From NCBI RefSeq assembly GCF_003298505.1, contig NZ_QNGB01000004.1:1-64000 (forward strand): DNA of 64,000 nucleotides, in the 5' to 3' direction. Under the pieces are notes generated by a model. That model saw only the letters and a list, made by a program, of their open reading frames with translations, was not told the DNA's origin and did not search any database. The first letter of the stretch is position 1, and each line of letters starts with the position of its first letter. The position numbers and the translations under genes are program-made. The DNA comes from Roseovarius sp. TE539. GTDB lineage: Bacteria; Pseudomonadota; Alphaproteobacteria; Rhodobacterales; Rhodobacteraceae. Of the stretch, positions 16,759 through 26,594 are shown piece after piece.

Positions 16759-19035
16759 TCAGCCTTCGATTCGGGTCAGATCCGCGGCCTGCGTGCATAT
16801 CGTGCGGATCCGGTTGAGCAGGTTCAGGCGGTTGCGCCGCAACACCTGATTTCCGGTGTTGATCTGCACCGCCTCGAAGAACGCGTCGATAGGTCCGCGC
16901 AACGCCGCCATGGCAGACATGGCCGCGGCGTAATCCTCTGCTTTGAGGGCGGCGGCGATTTGCGGCTCTGCAGTGTCGAGCGCGGTGAAGAGCGCCTTTT
17001 CCTCGTCGGTCTCGGCGAATTTCACATCCGCGCCGAAGGAATATTCGACGCCGTCTTTTTCTTCGGCCTGTGTGAGGATGTTGTTGGCCCGCTTGAAGCC
17101 CTGCAACAGGTTCTCGCCATCCTCCGTGCTCAGGAACGCCCCAAGCGCGCGGGCGCGGTGGACGAGCAGGGTGAGATCGTCATTACCCTCCATCGCAAGG
17201 CAGGCGTCGATCACATCATGGCGGATACCCTCGTCCTTGAGATGGACCTTCAGGCGGTCGTGCAGGAAGGCGAGGAGGTCGATAGAATGATCGAAGATTC
17301 TGTAAGAATCTAGGATCGTATAGAAAATAAACTCTTGGATTACATCCCCATCGTTTTCTGGAGAGACATCTTCAGCAGTAAGAGAATGATCGAATGCACC
17401 GGTTTTCCAGCGATCAAAATGCTTGAAAAATTGCTCATTGCTTGAGCCACTTTCGGCTATTCTATCATACGCTTGTGTCCCACGTGCCGTTTCCAAATAA
17501 GCAAAAATAAAAATGGAAGTTTTTAAAAGAGCTTCCAAAGAGAGCCTATCACCATTCCCCAACACCAACCGGATAACCCCCAACGCCGCGCGGCGCAGCG
17601 CGTAGGGATCTTTCGAGCCGGTGGGCTTCTCGTCAATCGCCCAGAAGCCGGTCAGCGTGTCGATCTTGTCGGCGAGCGCCACGGCGACCGAGACAGGCGC
17701 GCTTGGCACGGCGTCGCCCGGCCCCAGCGGCTTGTAATGTTCTTCGCAGGCCTCGGGCACACCGTCGTCATGGCCTGCGGCCTGTGCGTAATAGCGGCCC
17801 ATCAGCCCCTGCAATTCGGGGAACTCGCCGACCATCTCGGATTGCAGGTCGGCCTTGCACACCCTTGCCGCCTCCGCGGCCAGATCGGGTTTGGCGTCCA
17901 CAAGGGGTGCGATCTCGCGCGCCAGTGCCGCGATGCGCTCCACACGGTCGGCCTGTGATCCCAGCTTGTTGTGGAAGGTCACGTCGCGCAACCCTTCGGC
18001 CATGCCTTCGAGGCCCTTTTCCCGCACCGTGCGCAGGTCATTCTCCCAGAAAAATTTCGCGTCGCCCAGCCGTGCCGCCAGCACCTTCTGGTTGCCGGCG
18101 AGGATGGTTTCGCCGTGATCGGAGGTCTCGCGGTTGGCGACAGTGACGAATTTCTCGATCCGGCCCGAGCCGGGGTTGCGGACGGAGAAGAATTTCTGAT
18201 GCTCCTTCATCGAGGTCTGGAGGACCTCCGGCGGCAGGTCGAGGAAGCCGGTGTCGATCCGGCCCATCAGAACCACCGGCCACTCCACGAGGCCGGCAAC
18301 TTCTGCCAGCAGCCCACGGTCCTCGACCACTTCAAGGCCCGCCGCGAAGGCCTGATTTGTGGCATCCTGCCAGATGTGCTCGGCCCGGGCATCCGCGTCC
18401 AGCATGACGAAATCGCGCGTCAGCCTTGTGCGGTAGTCGTCGAATGAACTGACGGCGAAGCGCCCATGCCCCATGAACCGGTGCCCTTCGGTCGTGTTGC
18501 CCGTGCGGATACCGTCGAGATCCATGTCCACGACCCGCGCTTCGCCCGCATCATCCGTCAATATGCACAGGATCGAATGCAGCGGCCGCACCCAGCGAAG
18601 CGGTGTTGCCCCCCACCGCATCGACTTGGGCCACGGGAAATCCCTGATCACCTGCTCCAGAACTTCGGCGATGATCACCGAGGCCGGGCGGCCGGGTTTC
18701 GTGATGGTTGCGAAATAGGCGCGGCCCTTCTTCTCATCGCGCAATTCAAGCGCCTCGCGGCCGATACCGGCGCCGCGCAAGAAACCCTCGATCGCCTTTT
18801 CCGGCGCGCCCTCGCGCGGGCCCTTGCGTTCTTCCGTGACGGTCGGGCTTGCATCCGGCAACCCCTGCACCGTCAAAGCCAGCCTCCGTGGCGTGGAGAA
18901 GGCAGCGGCCCCCGCATATGTCAGCCCCGCCTCGACGAGCCCGTCCGTCATGCGCTTTTTGAGATCACCCGCGGCCTTCGCCTGCATGCGTGCGGGGATT
19001 TCCTCGGAAAAGAGTTCGATCAGGATATCAGGCAT
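16759..19035 (-). CDS. glyS: glycyl-tRNA synthetase beta subunit
   Basis: 758 residues, longer than the roughly 690 of E. coli GlyS. It forms the alpha2-beta2 enzyme with GlyQ and charges tRNA-Gly. The start (MPDILIELFSEEIPARMQ) and blocks such as FPWPKSMRWG and GVPEACEEHYKPLG are typical, and the C-terminal anticodon-binding region is DRLKVHLKDEGIRHDVIDA onward. The extra length lies mainly between residues 485 and 585, where the DNA turns sharply AT-rich (see the patch at 17281-17580). The gene sits 4 bp after the small membrane-protein gene. Confidence 0.95.
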   Translation of the reverse strand: MPDILIELFSEEIPARMQAKAAGDLKKRMTDGLVEAGLTYAGAAAFSTPRRLALTVQGLPDASPTVTEERKGPREGAPEKAIEGFLRGAGIGREALELRDEKKGRAYFATITKPGRPASVIIAEVLEQVIRDFPWPKSMRWGATPLRWVRPLHSILCILTDDAGEARVVDMDLDGIRTGNTTEGHRFMGHGRFAVSSFDDYRTRLTRDFVMLDADARAEHIWQDATNQAFAAGLEVVEDRGLLAEVAGLVEWPVVLMGRIDTGFLDLPPEVLQTSMKEHQKFFSVRNPGSGRIEKFVTVANRETSDHGETILAGNQKVLAARLGDAKFFWENDLRTVREKGLEGMAEGLRDVTFHNKLGSQADRVERIAALAREIAPLVDAKPDLAAEAARVCKADLQSEMVGEFPELQGLMGRYYAQAAGHDDGVPEACEEHYKPLGPGDAVPSAPVSVAVALADKIDTLTGFWAIDEKPTGSKDPYALRRAALGVIRLVLGNGDRLSLEALLKTSIFIFAYLETARGTQAYDRIAESGSSNEQFFKHFDRWKTGAFDHSLTAEDVSPENDGDVIQEFIFYTILDSYRIFDHSIDLLAFLHDRLKVHLKDEGIRHDVIDACLAMEGNDDLTLLVHRARALGAFLSTEDGENLLQGFKRANNILTQAEEKDGVEYSFGADVKFAETDEEKALFTALDTAEPQIAAALKAEDYAAAMSAMAALRGPIDAFFEAVQINTGNQVLRRNRLNLLNRIRTICTQAADLTRIEG
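17281..17580. other. low-GC patch inside glyS
   Basis: My count gives 122 G+C in these 300 bases (about 41%), against clearly higher GC on both sides. It encodes residues about 485-585, including FIFAYLETARGTQAY and FIFYTILDSYRIFDHS, a stretch without counterpart in E. coli-type GlyS. The reading frame is intact across it. Confidence 0.8.
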
Positions 19036-19039
19036 GGTG

Positions 19040-19567
19040 TCAGTACCCTTCGGGCGGTTCCGGACAGTCTTCGGGCGCTGGACGTCCGTCGAAAACGACT
19101 TCGCCGCAGTGATTTATCTGGTGCCAGACATAGCCGCGACCGTCGGACATGACGGCGACGACCCTGTCGATTCCGTACTGGATGTTGCGCTGTCCCAGGA
19201 AGGCGAGCGCGTCCCCTTCTTCCAGTGCCATGCCGATCTCCTCCGCGTCGAAGCAATCGAACCAGCCGGGCGCGTTCAGTGGTTCCGCCGCTTCGTAGGG
19301 CACAAAGGTTTCGGTCAGGAGCGCATGACTTGTCGGTGTCGTGAAACAGGCCCGGTAGCGGATCGGGGAGCTGTCCGCATCGATGGCTTCGAACGCTTCG
19401 TACAGCACCGGTTCGGGCTTTCCGGAAACCAGCGAGGTCAGCCGCACATCGCCGTCGCCGGTCGCGCGGACGGGCTCGTAGAAATGATAGACCTGGAGGT
19501 AATAAAGGGCCGCCCCTGCCACCAGTGCCGCGATCACGATGATCACCGATAGGATTTTTCCCGTCAC
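19040..19567 (-). CDS. small single-pass membrane protein between glyQ and glyS (DUF6446-like)
   Basis: 175 residues from a GTG at 19567 that overlaps the glyQ stop (GTGA), so it is coupled to glyQ. One N-terminal membrane helix ([21 protein letters not shown]) leads to a periplasmic domain with three cysteines ([27 protein letters not shown]). I believe this is the family called DUF6446, found at this spot in Rhodobacteraceae; the family name is from memory. No function is known. Its place inside the glyQS operon is conserved context, not evidence of a synthetase role. Confidence 0.75.
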   Translation of the reverse strand: MTGKILSVIIVIAALVAGAALYYLQVYHFYEPVRATGDGDVRLTSLVSGKPEPVLYEAFEAIDADSSPIRYRACFTTPTSHALLTETFVPYEAAEPLNAPGWFDCFDAEEIGMALEEGDALAFLGQRNIQYGIDRVVAVMSDGRGYVWHQINHCGEVVFDGRPAPEDCPEPPEGY

Positions 19568-20493
19568 TTCGAATGCCCCCCGGCGGCGGTCCGGACATAC
19601 GCGTCTGCACATTGCCGGGCCAATGTCCGCACCCTCCCGATATAGGCCTGCCGCTCGGTCACGCTGATCACGCCGCGGGCGTCCAGAAGGTTGAAGATAT
19701 GGCTGGCCTTGATGCATTGATCATACGCGGGATGCGCCATCACGATACGCTGGCCGGTCCTCGGGTCCTGGTCGGGCTGGTTCAGGATCGCCGCACATTC
19801 GGCCTCGGCCTCTTCGAAATGGCGCAGCAGAACCTGCGTGTCGGCCACGTCGAAATTCCAGCGTGAATATTCCTGCTCCGTCTGGCGGAACACGTCTCCG
19901 TAGCTGAGCGGGATCGGCGCGGCGGGATCGTTGAAGGGCATTTCCATCACGTGATCCACGCCCAGCACGTACATCGCCAGCCGTTCCAGACCATAAGTCA
20001 GTTCGCCCGATACGGGATGACAGTCATGCCCGCCCACCTGCTGGAAATAGGTGAACTGGCTGACCTCCATGCCATCGCACCAAACTTCCCATCCAAGGCC
20101 CCAGGCGCCCAGTGTGGGGCTTTCCCAGTCATCTTCGACAAAGCGGATGTCATGGGTTTTCATGTTGATGCCGATCGCTTCGAGAGACCCGAGGTAAAGC
20201 TCCTGCAGGTCGGGCGGGCTGGGTTTGATCAGCACCTGGAACTGGTAGTAATGTTGCAGGCGGTTGGGATTTTCGCCGTAGCGGCCGTCGGTCGGACGCC
20301 GCGACGGCTGCACATAGGCCGCCGCCCAGGGCCGCGTACCAAGGCTTCTCAGCGTGGTGGCGGGATGAAAGGTGCCGGCCCCGACTTCCATGTCATACGG
20401 TTGCAGGATCACGCAGCCGCATCCGGCCCAATAGGCCTGAAGACGCAGGATGATATCCTGAAAACTGGTTGGTTTGCCGGAATTTTCGGCCAT
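19564..20493 (-). CDS. glyQ: glycyl-tRNA synthetase alpha subunit
   Basis: 309 residues from the ATG at 20493, which follows a GGGGGAAAAG ribosome site. The catalytic subunit starts [25 protein letters not shown] and has class II synthetase motifs ([58 protein letters not shown]). It makes glycyl-adenylate and pairs with GlyS. First gene of the operon glyQ / membrane protein / glyS. Confidence 0.97.
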   Translation of the reverse strand: MAENSGKPTSFQDIILRLQAYWAGCGCVILQPYDMEVGAGTFHPATTLRSLGTRPWAAAYVQPSRRPTDGRYGENPNRLQHYYQFQVLIKPSPPDLQELYLGSLEAIGINMKTHDIRFVEDDWESPTLGAWGLGWEVWCDGMEVSQFTYFQQVGGHDCHPVSGELTYGLERLAMYVLGVDHVMEMPFNDPAAPIPLSYGDVFRQTEQEYSRWNFDVADTQVLLRHFEEAEAECAAILNQPDQDPRTGQRIVMAHPAYDQCIKASHIFNLLDARGVISVTERQAYIGRVRTLARQCADAYVRTAAGGHSK

Positions 20494-20657
20494 CTTTTCC
20501 CCCGGACAGTGCCGCGAATTTCGCATGCTCTTCCTAGGGCCCCCGCAGGGGAGGGTCAATCACGCGGGGCGCCATATTTTAGGTGCATAGATGCGAGGAT
20601 TTGGTAAAACTCCCCGAAGTGCAACCAATTCCGGTAACGGCAAAGGTAACCCACGTG

Positions 20658-22493
20658 ATGACAAGATTCATTCTGGCCTCGGTACTATCGGTCCTTCTCG
20701 GTGTTCAGACGTTGCAGGCGCAACAGGAGTCGGATCCCGGCGGCGCTTTCTGGGTTCTGATAGAGGCGCAGCCGGGCCTGACGGAGATCACCAATTCCCT
20801 GAGAAGATATGACAACCGGCTCGAGGATGTGAACGGTTTCGATCACGGTTCAGGCTGGTACGGTGTTGCCCTGGGACCGTATTCAAGGGCCGATGCCGAA
20901 CGGGTTCTTGTCACCTATCGCAATCAGGGTCGGATACCGCGTGACAGCTACATCAGCAACGGATCGGACTTCCGGCGTCAGATATGGCCCGTCGGCGCCG
21001 AACAGCGCGATCCCGAGCTCGCCAATGCCCCGGCATCCGCGGCTGAAATCGACATCAGGGCGGATGATATTGCCGGAGAACAGTCCGCGGAAGTTGACGC
21101 CGCTGAAGCCGATCCCGGTCCCGTCGTGGCGGAGGCGCGCGAGCCTCAAGTCGTGAGGGAGGCCGAGTTGCCGGAAGAAACTCTCGCCGAGGCACGCGCC
21201 AGCGAACGCCGCCTGAACCGCGAGGAACGCATGCAGATTCAGATCGCGCTCAAGTGGGCGGGCTACTACGCAGGCCGGATCGACGCCGCGATCGGGCCCG
21301 GAACCCGCGCCGCCATGGCGGGGTGGCAGCGGGACAACGCTTTCGATCGCACCGGTGTGCTGACCTCACGGCAGAGGGCGGAACTCTTGCGGCAGTACAA
21401 CGCAGTTCTCGACGGTCTGGATCTGGCGCTTGTGCGTGACGAGAGGACCGGCATAGAAATGCAGATGCCCACAGCCGAAGTGGCCTTTGCCCGTTACGAG
21501 CCGCCTTTCGCACATTTCGATGCCCGCACCGATTTGGGGGCGCGTGTTCTTCTGATCAGTCAGGAGGGCGATCGTGATACGCTCTATGGGCTGTATGACA
21601 TCATGCAGACACTGGAAATCGTGCCGCAGGACGGCCCGCGATCACGCGAAGGAGACAGTTTCACGCTCGTTGGACGGAACGATCGGATCGTCTCGCATAC
21701 CGAAGCGACGCTGCGCAACGGTCGGATCAAGGGGTTCACGTTGATCTGGCCGGCCGGCGACGAAGAGCGGCGCACCCGCCTTCTGTCCGAGATGCAGGCC
21801 AGTTTCACCCGTCTCCGGGGTGTGCTCGACCCGGCACAGGGTTGGGATGACGATCAGAGTGTCGATCTTGTTTCGGGTCTGGAGATACGCAAGCCCCGCC
21901 TGTCGCGTTCGGGTTTTTACGTGGACCGGCGTGGGACAGTCGTGACCACGACCGAGGTTGTGGCGAATTGTGGCCGGATCACCATAAACCATGATTATGC
22001 GGCAGAGATCGCGACACGGAATGCCGAACTGGGCATCGCGGTCCTGCGCCCGCGCGAGGCGCTGGCCCCGATGAGCTTTGCCGATTTCCAGCAATCCGTA
22101 CCGCGACTCAAGTCCGGTGTTGCTGTCGCCGGGTATTCTTATGGAGGTGTCTTGAATGCACCGACGCTTACCTTCGGAAAACTGGCTGATTTGCGCGGCC
22201 TCAACGGAGAGGAGGACCTCAAGCGCCTCGCGCTCGCCGCGCTGGAAGGTGACGCCGGCGGGCCGGTGATGGATACCGGTGGCGCGGTTCTGGGCATGCT
22301 CCTGCCGGAGACGGGAGGAGAACGCAAACTGCCCGAGGATGTCAGTTTCGCCGCCGATTCCCGGGCTGTGCTGAAGGTTCTGCGAGAGGCGGGTGTTTCA
22401 CCGTCAGCGACCTCCGAGATAGACGACGTCGCACCGGCGGACCTGAGCGACCGCGCCAATGGCATGACAGTTCTGGTCAGCTGCTGGGATTGA
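20658..22493 (+). CDS. secreted SPOR-like / peptidoglycan-binding protein with an inactive trypsin-fold domain
   Basis: 611 residues. Signal peptide MTRFILASVLSVLLGVQTLQA. Residues about 29-100 look SPOR-like (FWVLIEAQPG, GWYGVALGPYSRADAERVL). A peptidoglycan-binding domain follows near 184-255 (IQIALKWAGYYAGRIDAAIGPGTRAAMAGWQ). The C-terminal third aligns with trypsin-like serine proteases, but the His position reads TTTEVVANC, the Asp position NAELGIAVL, and the GDSGGP serine is Ala533 (GDAGGPV). All three catalytic residues are therefore replaced. I infer a periplasmic, wall-associated binding or regulatory protein. Start ATG at 20658; the frame is open upstream. Confidence 0.8.
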   Translation: MTRFILASVLSVLLGVQTLQAQQESDPGGAFWVLIEAQPGLTEITNSLRRYDNRLEDVNGFDHGSGWYGVALGPYSRADAERVLVTYRNQGRIPRDSYISNGSDFRRQIWPVGAEQRDPELANAPASAAEIDIRADDIAGEQSAEVDAAEADPGPVVAEAREPQVVREAELPEETLAEARASERRLNREERMQIQIALKWAGYYAGRIDAAIGPGTRAAMAGWQRDNAFDRTGVLTSRQRAELLRQYNAVLDGLDLALVRDERTGIEMQMPTAEVAFARYEPPFAHFDARTDLGARVLLISQEGDRDTLYGLYDIMQTLEIVPQDGPRSREGDSFTLVGRNDRIVSHTEATLRNGRIKGFTLIWPAGDEERRTRLLSEMQASFTRLRGVLDPAQGWDDDQSVDLVSGLEIRKPRLSRSGFYVDRRGTVVTTTEVVANCGRITINHDYAAEIATRNAELGIAVLRPREALAPMSFADFQQSVPRLKSGVAVAGYSYGGVLNAPTLTFGKLADLRGLNGEEDLKRLALAALEGDAGGPVMDTGGAVLGMLLPETGGERKLPEDVSFAADSRAVLKVLREAGVSPSATSEIDDVAPADLSDRANGMTVLVSCWD

Positions 22494-22601
22494 TCGCCGG
22501 CCCGGTCGGGCGTGGCCCGGGCGGGGTTGAAGGAACGGGATGACCTTGCCGCAAGTTCCGGTTAAGAGCGGGCGACCACGTTCCCTTGGATCTGTCCGCA
22601 T

Positions 22602-24386
22602 ATGACCAAACGCCAGGCAAAAAAGCGCGCGCCGCTGTTTTCCGTCGAAGACCGCGACAACCTGAGCTGGCTGTGGGCGCATTATTTGCGCAAGCGCGCA
22701 CCGCTTCTTGGTCTGGTGCTGGCCATGATCCTCGTGCAGGGGCTCGTTTACCAGCAATTCCTGTCGCTTACGGAAACCGGCCTCCGGGTGATCTTCGAAA
22801 GTGGCGACGTTGCCGAACTGGCGTTGGTTTGCGTGGTGGTGTTTTTCCTTTTTGCCGTTCGCGGCCTGATGTCGTTCCTTGTGCCACTGGTCACCGTGCG
22901 GGTGAGCAACGCCGCGATCTACGAGATGCGGCGCGATCTGCTTGCACATTTGATGTCTCTCGACCTTGCCTTTTTCGAGCGCACCAAATCGGGCGAGATA
23001 ATCCAGAAATTCGTCACACAGACCCAACAGCTGGGTGTCTTCGTCGGCCAGGCCACGGCTGCGGCGGTGCGTGATGCTGTGACTGTTTTCATCGTGTCGG
23101 GCTACCTGATCTACAAGAATGCGATCCTGTTCGGTGCTGCCGTCGTGATCCTGCCCTTCATCATCTGGATCATGAATTATGTCTCGGATCGCATCAAGCA
23201 GGGTCAGACCGATGCCGAAGCGGCGCTTGGCGATTACATGAATGGTATCGAAGAGACGATGAACGGCATGCGAACCGTCAAGATCTCGAGCCAGGAAGAC
23301 ATGGAAACCTCGAGGCTGCTCAAGGGCACGGCATCCATCCGTGATCTTTTGACCCGTGTGCAGACAACCCAGGCATTGATGCTGCCGGCGATAGATCTGT
23401 CATCGGCTTTCGTCTATGTTCTGGTGATCGGCGGCGGGGGTTACATGGTTCTCAGCCCCGGTTTCGACATGGACGGCGCGGGCATCATCACCTTCCTGCT
23501 CGGCATGGTCATGATTTTCGATCCAGCGAGGCTGCTCGCGCAGTTCTTTGCCCAGCTTCAGGCCAATCTGGTCCTGTTGTCGCGGATCCGTGCGCTTTAC
23601 GACGAGGCCGCGACAATCAATGACGCCCCGGACGCGGTGGAAAGTTTCGATACCTCCGGAGACATCGTGCTGGAGGATGTGCATTTTTCCTACAGTCCCG
23701 ATCAGCCGCTTTTCGAGGGGCTCGACATGACCTTTGCGGGCGGGCGCGTTTCGGCGATCGTCGGTGCGACCGGATCCGGCAAGACAACGATCCTGTCACT
23801 TCTGTCACGGCTTTACGATGTCGGGTCCGGACGGATCACAATCGGGGGGCAACCCATTGATCAGCTGAAGGTTTCGGCCTTGCGGCGCGCTTTCTCGGTC
23901 GTGGCGCAGGATATCGTGATCTTCAACAATTCGATCTGGGAGAATATCCGCTACGTGAAGCCGGAGGCGAGCGAGGCAGAGATATGGGAGGCTGCTGAGA
24001 ATGCCGAGATCGCCGATTTGATCCGTCGGCGGGGCGATGCGCCGGTCGGTCCCAAGGGTGCGCAGCTTTCCGGCGGGCAGAAGCAGCGGATTGCCATTGC
24101 GCGTGCTTTTCTGCGCGATGCGCCTGTTCTGTTGCTGGACGAAGCGACGTCAGCCCTCGATCAGGCCACGGAGGCGCGGATCAAGTCCGCGCTTGGCCGG
24201 CTGACCAGGGGAAGAACCACGATCATAGTCGCGCACAGGCTGTCCTCGATCTCGGACGCCGACACCATTTTCGTGCTGGAAGCCGGGCAACTGGTCGAGA
24301 AGGGCCATCATGAGGACCTGCTTGACCAAGGCGGGCTTTATGCGCAACTCTACAGGGCCCAGAAACGCGGCTACGATGCGGCCTGA
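22602..24386 (+). CDS. ABC exporter, fused permease and ATPase (MsbA/LapB-like)
   Basis: 594 residues: an N-terminal six-helix exporter domain (about 25-330), then an ATPase with Walker A GATGSGKTT (about 387-395), Q-loop VVAQDIVIFNNSIWENI, signature LSGGQKQR (about 488) and Walker B LLLDEATSALD (about 509). It would act as a homodimer in the inner membrane, exporting lipid or drug-like substrates. No partner permease or adaptor lies beside it. The gene is 108 bp downstream of the inactive-protease gene on the same strand. Confidence 0.92.
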   Translation: MTKRQAKKRAPLFSVEDRDNLSWLWAHYLRKRAPLLGLVLAMILVQGLVYQQFLSLTETGLRVIFESGDVAELALVCVVVFFLFAVRGLMSFLVPLVTVRVSNAAIYEMRRDLLAHLMSLDLAFFERTKSGEIIQKFVTQTQQLGVFVGQATAAAVRDAVTVFIVSGYLIYKNAILFGAAVVILPFIIWIMNYVSDRIKQGQTDAEAALGDYMNGIEETMNGMRTVKISSQEDMETSRLLKGTASIRDLLTRVQTTQALMLPAIDLSSAFVYVLVIGGGGYMVLSPGFDMDGAGIITFLLGMVMIFDPARLLAQFFAQLQANLVLLSRIRALYDEAATINDAPDAVESFDTSGDIVLEDVHFSYSPDQPLFEGLDMTFAGGRVSAIVGATGSGKTTILSLLSRLYDVGSGRITIGGQPIDQLKVSALRRAFSVVAQDIVIFNNSIWENIRYVKPEASEAEIWEAAENAEIADLIRRRGDAPVGPKGAQLSGGQKQRIAIARAFLRDAPVLLLDEATSALDQATEARIKSALGRLTRGRTTIIVAHRLSSISDADTIFVLEAGQLVEKGHHEDLLDQGGLYAQLYRAQKRGYDAA

Positions 24387-24392
24387 CCGGCG

Positions 24393-24737
24393 CTAGTCCA
24401 CGGCTCGGATGAGCTTGCGCTCCAGAACCCGCAGTACGGTCTTCAGGTCATGACCGCGCTTCAGGATCTGTCCGTCCATGCCGATCACGGCATATTGTCC
24501 CTGACGGTTGCGCAGTTCGGGCCGTTTTTCGATCCGGTATAATGGATGTTCCGCCGTGCGCCGGAAAACCGAGAAGATGGCAACATGTTTCAAGCAGGAA
24601 ATCCCGTAGTCGCGCCATTCCCCGGCAGCCACCATGCGGCCGTACAAGGACAGGATCACCCCCAACTCACTGCGGTGAAAGGCAACCTCGGTTATCGCGT
24701 GGGGCGTCGGGACCGATGCGTGAGAATGGGTTGTCAT
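24393..24737 (-). CDS. DUF2794 family protein
   Basis: 114 residues from the ATG at 24737. The core (VAFHRSELGVILSLYGRMVAAGEWRDYGI, then IFSVFRRTAEHPLYRIEKRP) is the DUF2794 pattern, a small cytosolic alphaproteobacterial family of unknown role. The longer open frame upstream has no homology. It is convergent with the ABC transporter gene, 6 bp apart, and 113 bp downstream of imuB. Confidence 0.82.
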   Translation of the reverse strand: MTTHSHASVPTPHAITEVAFHRSELGVILSLYGRMVAAGEWRDYGISCLKHVAIFSVFRRTAEHPLYRIEKRPELRNRQGQYAVIGMDGQILKRGHDLKTVLRVLERKLIRAVD

Positions 24738-24850
24738 GCGCACAGACTTGCTGCAAGCAAAGCTGAAATCAAGCGAATTCAGCGCCACCCCCGGCCTGTT
24801 GGCAGGATCGGGCATCGGTTTTCGGTTGGGCTTGCAGCCCGTCGGGCCGG

Positions 24851-26509
24851 TCAGGCGAAGCGTCCCTGACAGAACCAGCCGGGGCTCATCGTGCCGCCGT
24901 GAGCGTAGAACAACCACAGACGCGTGCCATTGTCGGTCACCACCTGCCAGTAATCACGTACGCCGCTGCGCCAATTGACATCGTCCAGCCACCATTCCGG
25001 CGCTATCCGTTCGGGCCCCGTGGCGGCGCGGGCTTCATGCATGCGTCCGCGCCAACGAAACCGCGCCGGTGGGGCCGGGGTGTCGGGGGCATTCACCGGC
25101 TCGGGCCGCCACATCATCAGCGGTCGCGGCGCTGGCGGCGCGGGCCAGTGGCCGGGGGCCGGATCGGACCAGGCAGCGGCCAGGATCATCGCGGATTTTT
25201 CCGGGATGTGGCTGTTGGCAGGGTGACGCCGGGTAATTGCCTCCAGCCCGATCCGTGCCCCGATGCGGCCCATCAGCTCTTCGGTTCCGGCCTTGCGTGC
25301 CAGCCTGTCCTGCACGGCCTTCCCGGCCATGACATGCCCGGTTGGCGCGCGCTCGTGAACCGGTTCCACGCGTGTCGCTTCCAGGCGCAGCGTGTCGATA
25401 CCGAAACCGGCATCCATCCCGGCAATCTTCATTGCCAGCAGTGGCCGGATATGTTCGGGCCGGTCTGCGGCACGCGCCAGCCCCACCTCGACAGCCTGTA
25501 CCGTGTCGTCTGTGCGCAGGGCTTGCAGGCGAACTGCCCGCGCGCCCTGACCCTTGTCGCTCAGCAACTTGCAGAGCCGCGGGAGCAGCCGGTCCAGTGC
25601 CGCCAGGATATCATCACTGAGGCCGACAGGTTCGGGCAGGCTCAACCGCGTGACATAGCGCGGCTGCGGCTGTTCCGGCGAGATCGGCTCGGGCACCTGG
25701 CCAAGCGCCTGATCCAGACGAAGCACCAGATCACGCCCGAACCGCCGTGCCAGTGGTGCGCGCGGCTGTCCGATGAGATCTCCGATACGGCGCAATCCCA
25801 GCCGGGAAAGCTGCGCCACCACCTCCTTTTCCAGCCTCAGCGCGGCCACCGGCAGGCCGGCCAGCGCCCCATGGGTTTGTCCGGGCGGCGCGATACGCCT
25901 TGCGCCCCCTGACCCGTGAAACAGCGCGGGCTCCGTGTCACTTCGTTTCCGGTGGCGGTTCCTGGCGGCACGTGATCGGGTGGCCCGGGCTTCCTGGTCG
26001 ATGGCGTCCCCTGACCTGTCCGTCGTCGTGGCCGCGCCGGCGAACCTTGCCAGGGCCCAGGCCGCACCCGGCGTATCGGCAAGCCCGCAAATTGCGCTGA
26101 GCCCCATTTCCTCAGCATCATGCACCAGTCGTGTCATCAGCCCGGGTTCACCGCCGAAAAGGTGCGCGCAGCCGGTGATATCGAGCACCAGCCCCCCGGG
26201 GGCCTGGGCCGCCACCCAGGGCGAGAAACGCCCGGCCCACCGAACCAGCGCGCACATGAAGTCCGCTTCGGCCTGCGGATCCTGCAGCCAGGTCACCAGC
26301 TCCGGGCAGATCGCCTGCGCATCCCGAAGTGCCTGTCCCTGATGCAGCCCCGCCGCCATGGCGTCTTTCGACAACGAGGACAGGATTTGCGCCTGTCCGT
26401 CCTCGGCAACCACCGCAAAAGGAATGTCTGTGAGCTTGTCGAGGCGGCGCAAGAGGCGTTCAGCCCCGAGATATGGAAACCAGACGGAAAGGATGCGGCG
26501 GGCGTGCAT
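24851..26509 (-). CDS. imuB: ImuB-like Y-family polymerase homologue (mutasome protein)
   Basis: 552 residues from the ATG at 26509 (MHARRILSVWFPYLGAERLL). The fold is Y-family, with PFAVVAEDG, then a palm and helix-hairpin-helix region (LSRLGLRRIGDLIGQPRAPLA) and a little-finger-like part. The first catalytic Asp of true polymerases is missing, the start reading SVWFPYLGAER, as known for ImuB, a non-catalytic partner of DnaE2 and ImuA in damage-induced mutagenesis. A basic, low-complexity insert (RATRSRAARNRHRKRS) lies near residue 190. Neither imuA nor dnaE2 is next to it, which is unusual. Confidence 0.82.
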   Translation of the reverse strand: MHARRILSVWFPYLGAERLLRRLDKLTDIPFAVVAEDGQAQILSSLSKDAMAAGLHQGQALRDAQAICPELVTWLQDPQAEADFMCALVRWAGRFSPWVAAQAPGGLVLDITGCAHLFGGEPGLMTRLVHDAEEMGLSAICGLADTPGAAWALARFAGAATTTDRSGDAIDQEARATRSRAARNRHRKRSDTEPALFHGSGGARRIAPPGQTHGALAGLPVAALRLEKEVVAQLSRLGLRRIGDLIGQPRAPLARRFGRDLVLRLDQALGQVPEPISPEQPQPRYVTRLSLPEPVGLSDDILAALDRLLPRLCKLLSDKGQGARAVRLQALRTDDTVQAVEVGLARAADRPEHIRPLLAMKIAGMDAGFGIDTLRLEATRVEPVHERAPTGHVMAGKAVQDRLARKAGTEELMGRIGARIGLEAITRRHPANSHIPEKSAMILAAAWSDPAPGHWPAPPAPRPLMMWRPEPVNAPDTPAPPARFRWRGRMHEARAATGPERIAPEWWLDDVNWRSGVRDYWQVVTDNGTRLWLFYAHGGTMSPGWFCQGRFA

Positions 26510-26594
26510 GAAGGTATTTGTTCGCTGTTTGTTCCGAAGGTAGATCACCGCGTTGCCGGAGTCGAGTCGAGCGGTGATGGACCGTTCGGCGCAG

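Noticed and set aside
15224-16849. 541-codon plus-strand open frame opposite ppdK
   Set aside because: Antisense shadow: composition rich in Arg, His and Gly and no domains, while the minus strand encodes a clear dikinase.
17281-17580. Low-GC patch in glyS as an intein or mobile intron
   Set aside because: It is too short, the frame runs through, and no intein splice motifs or endonuclease are present.
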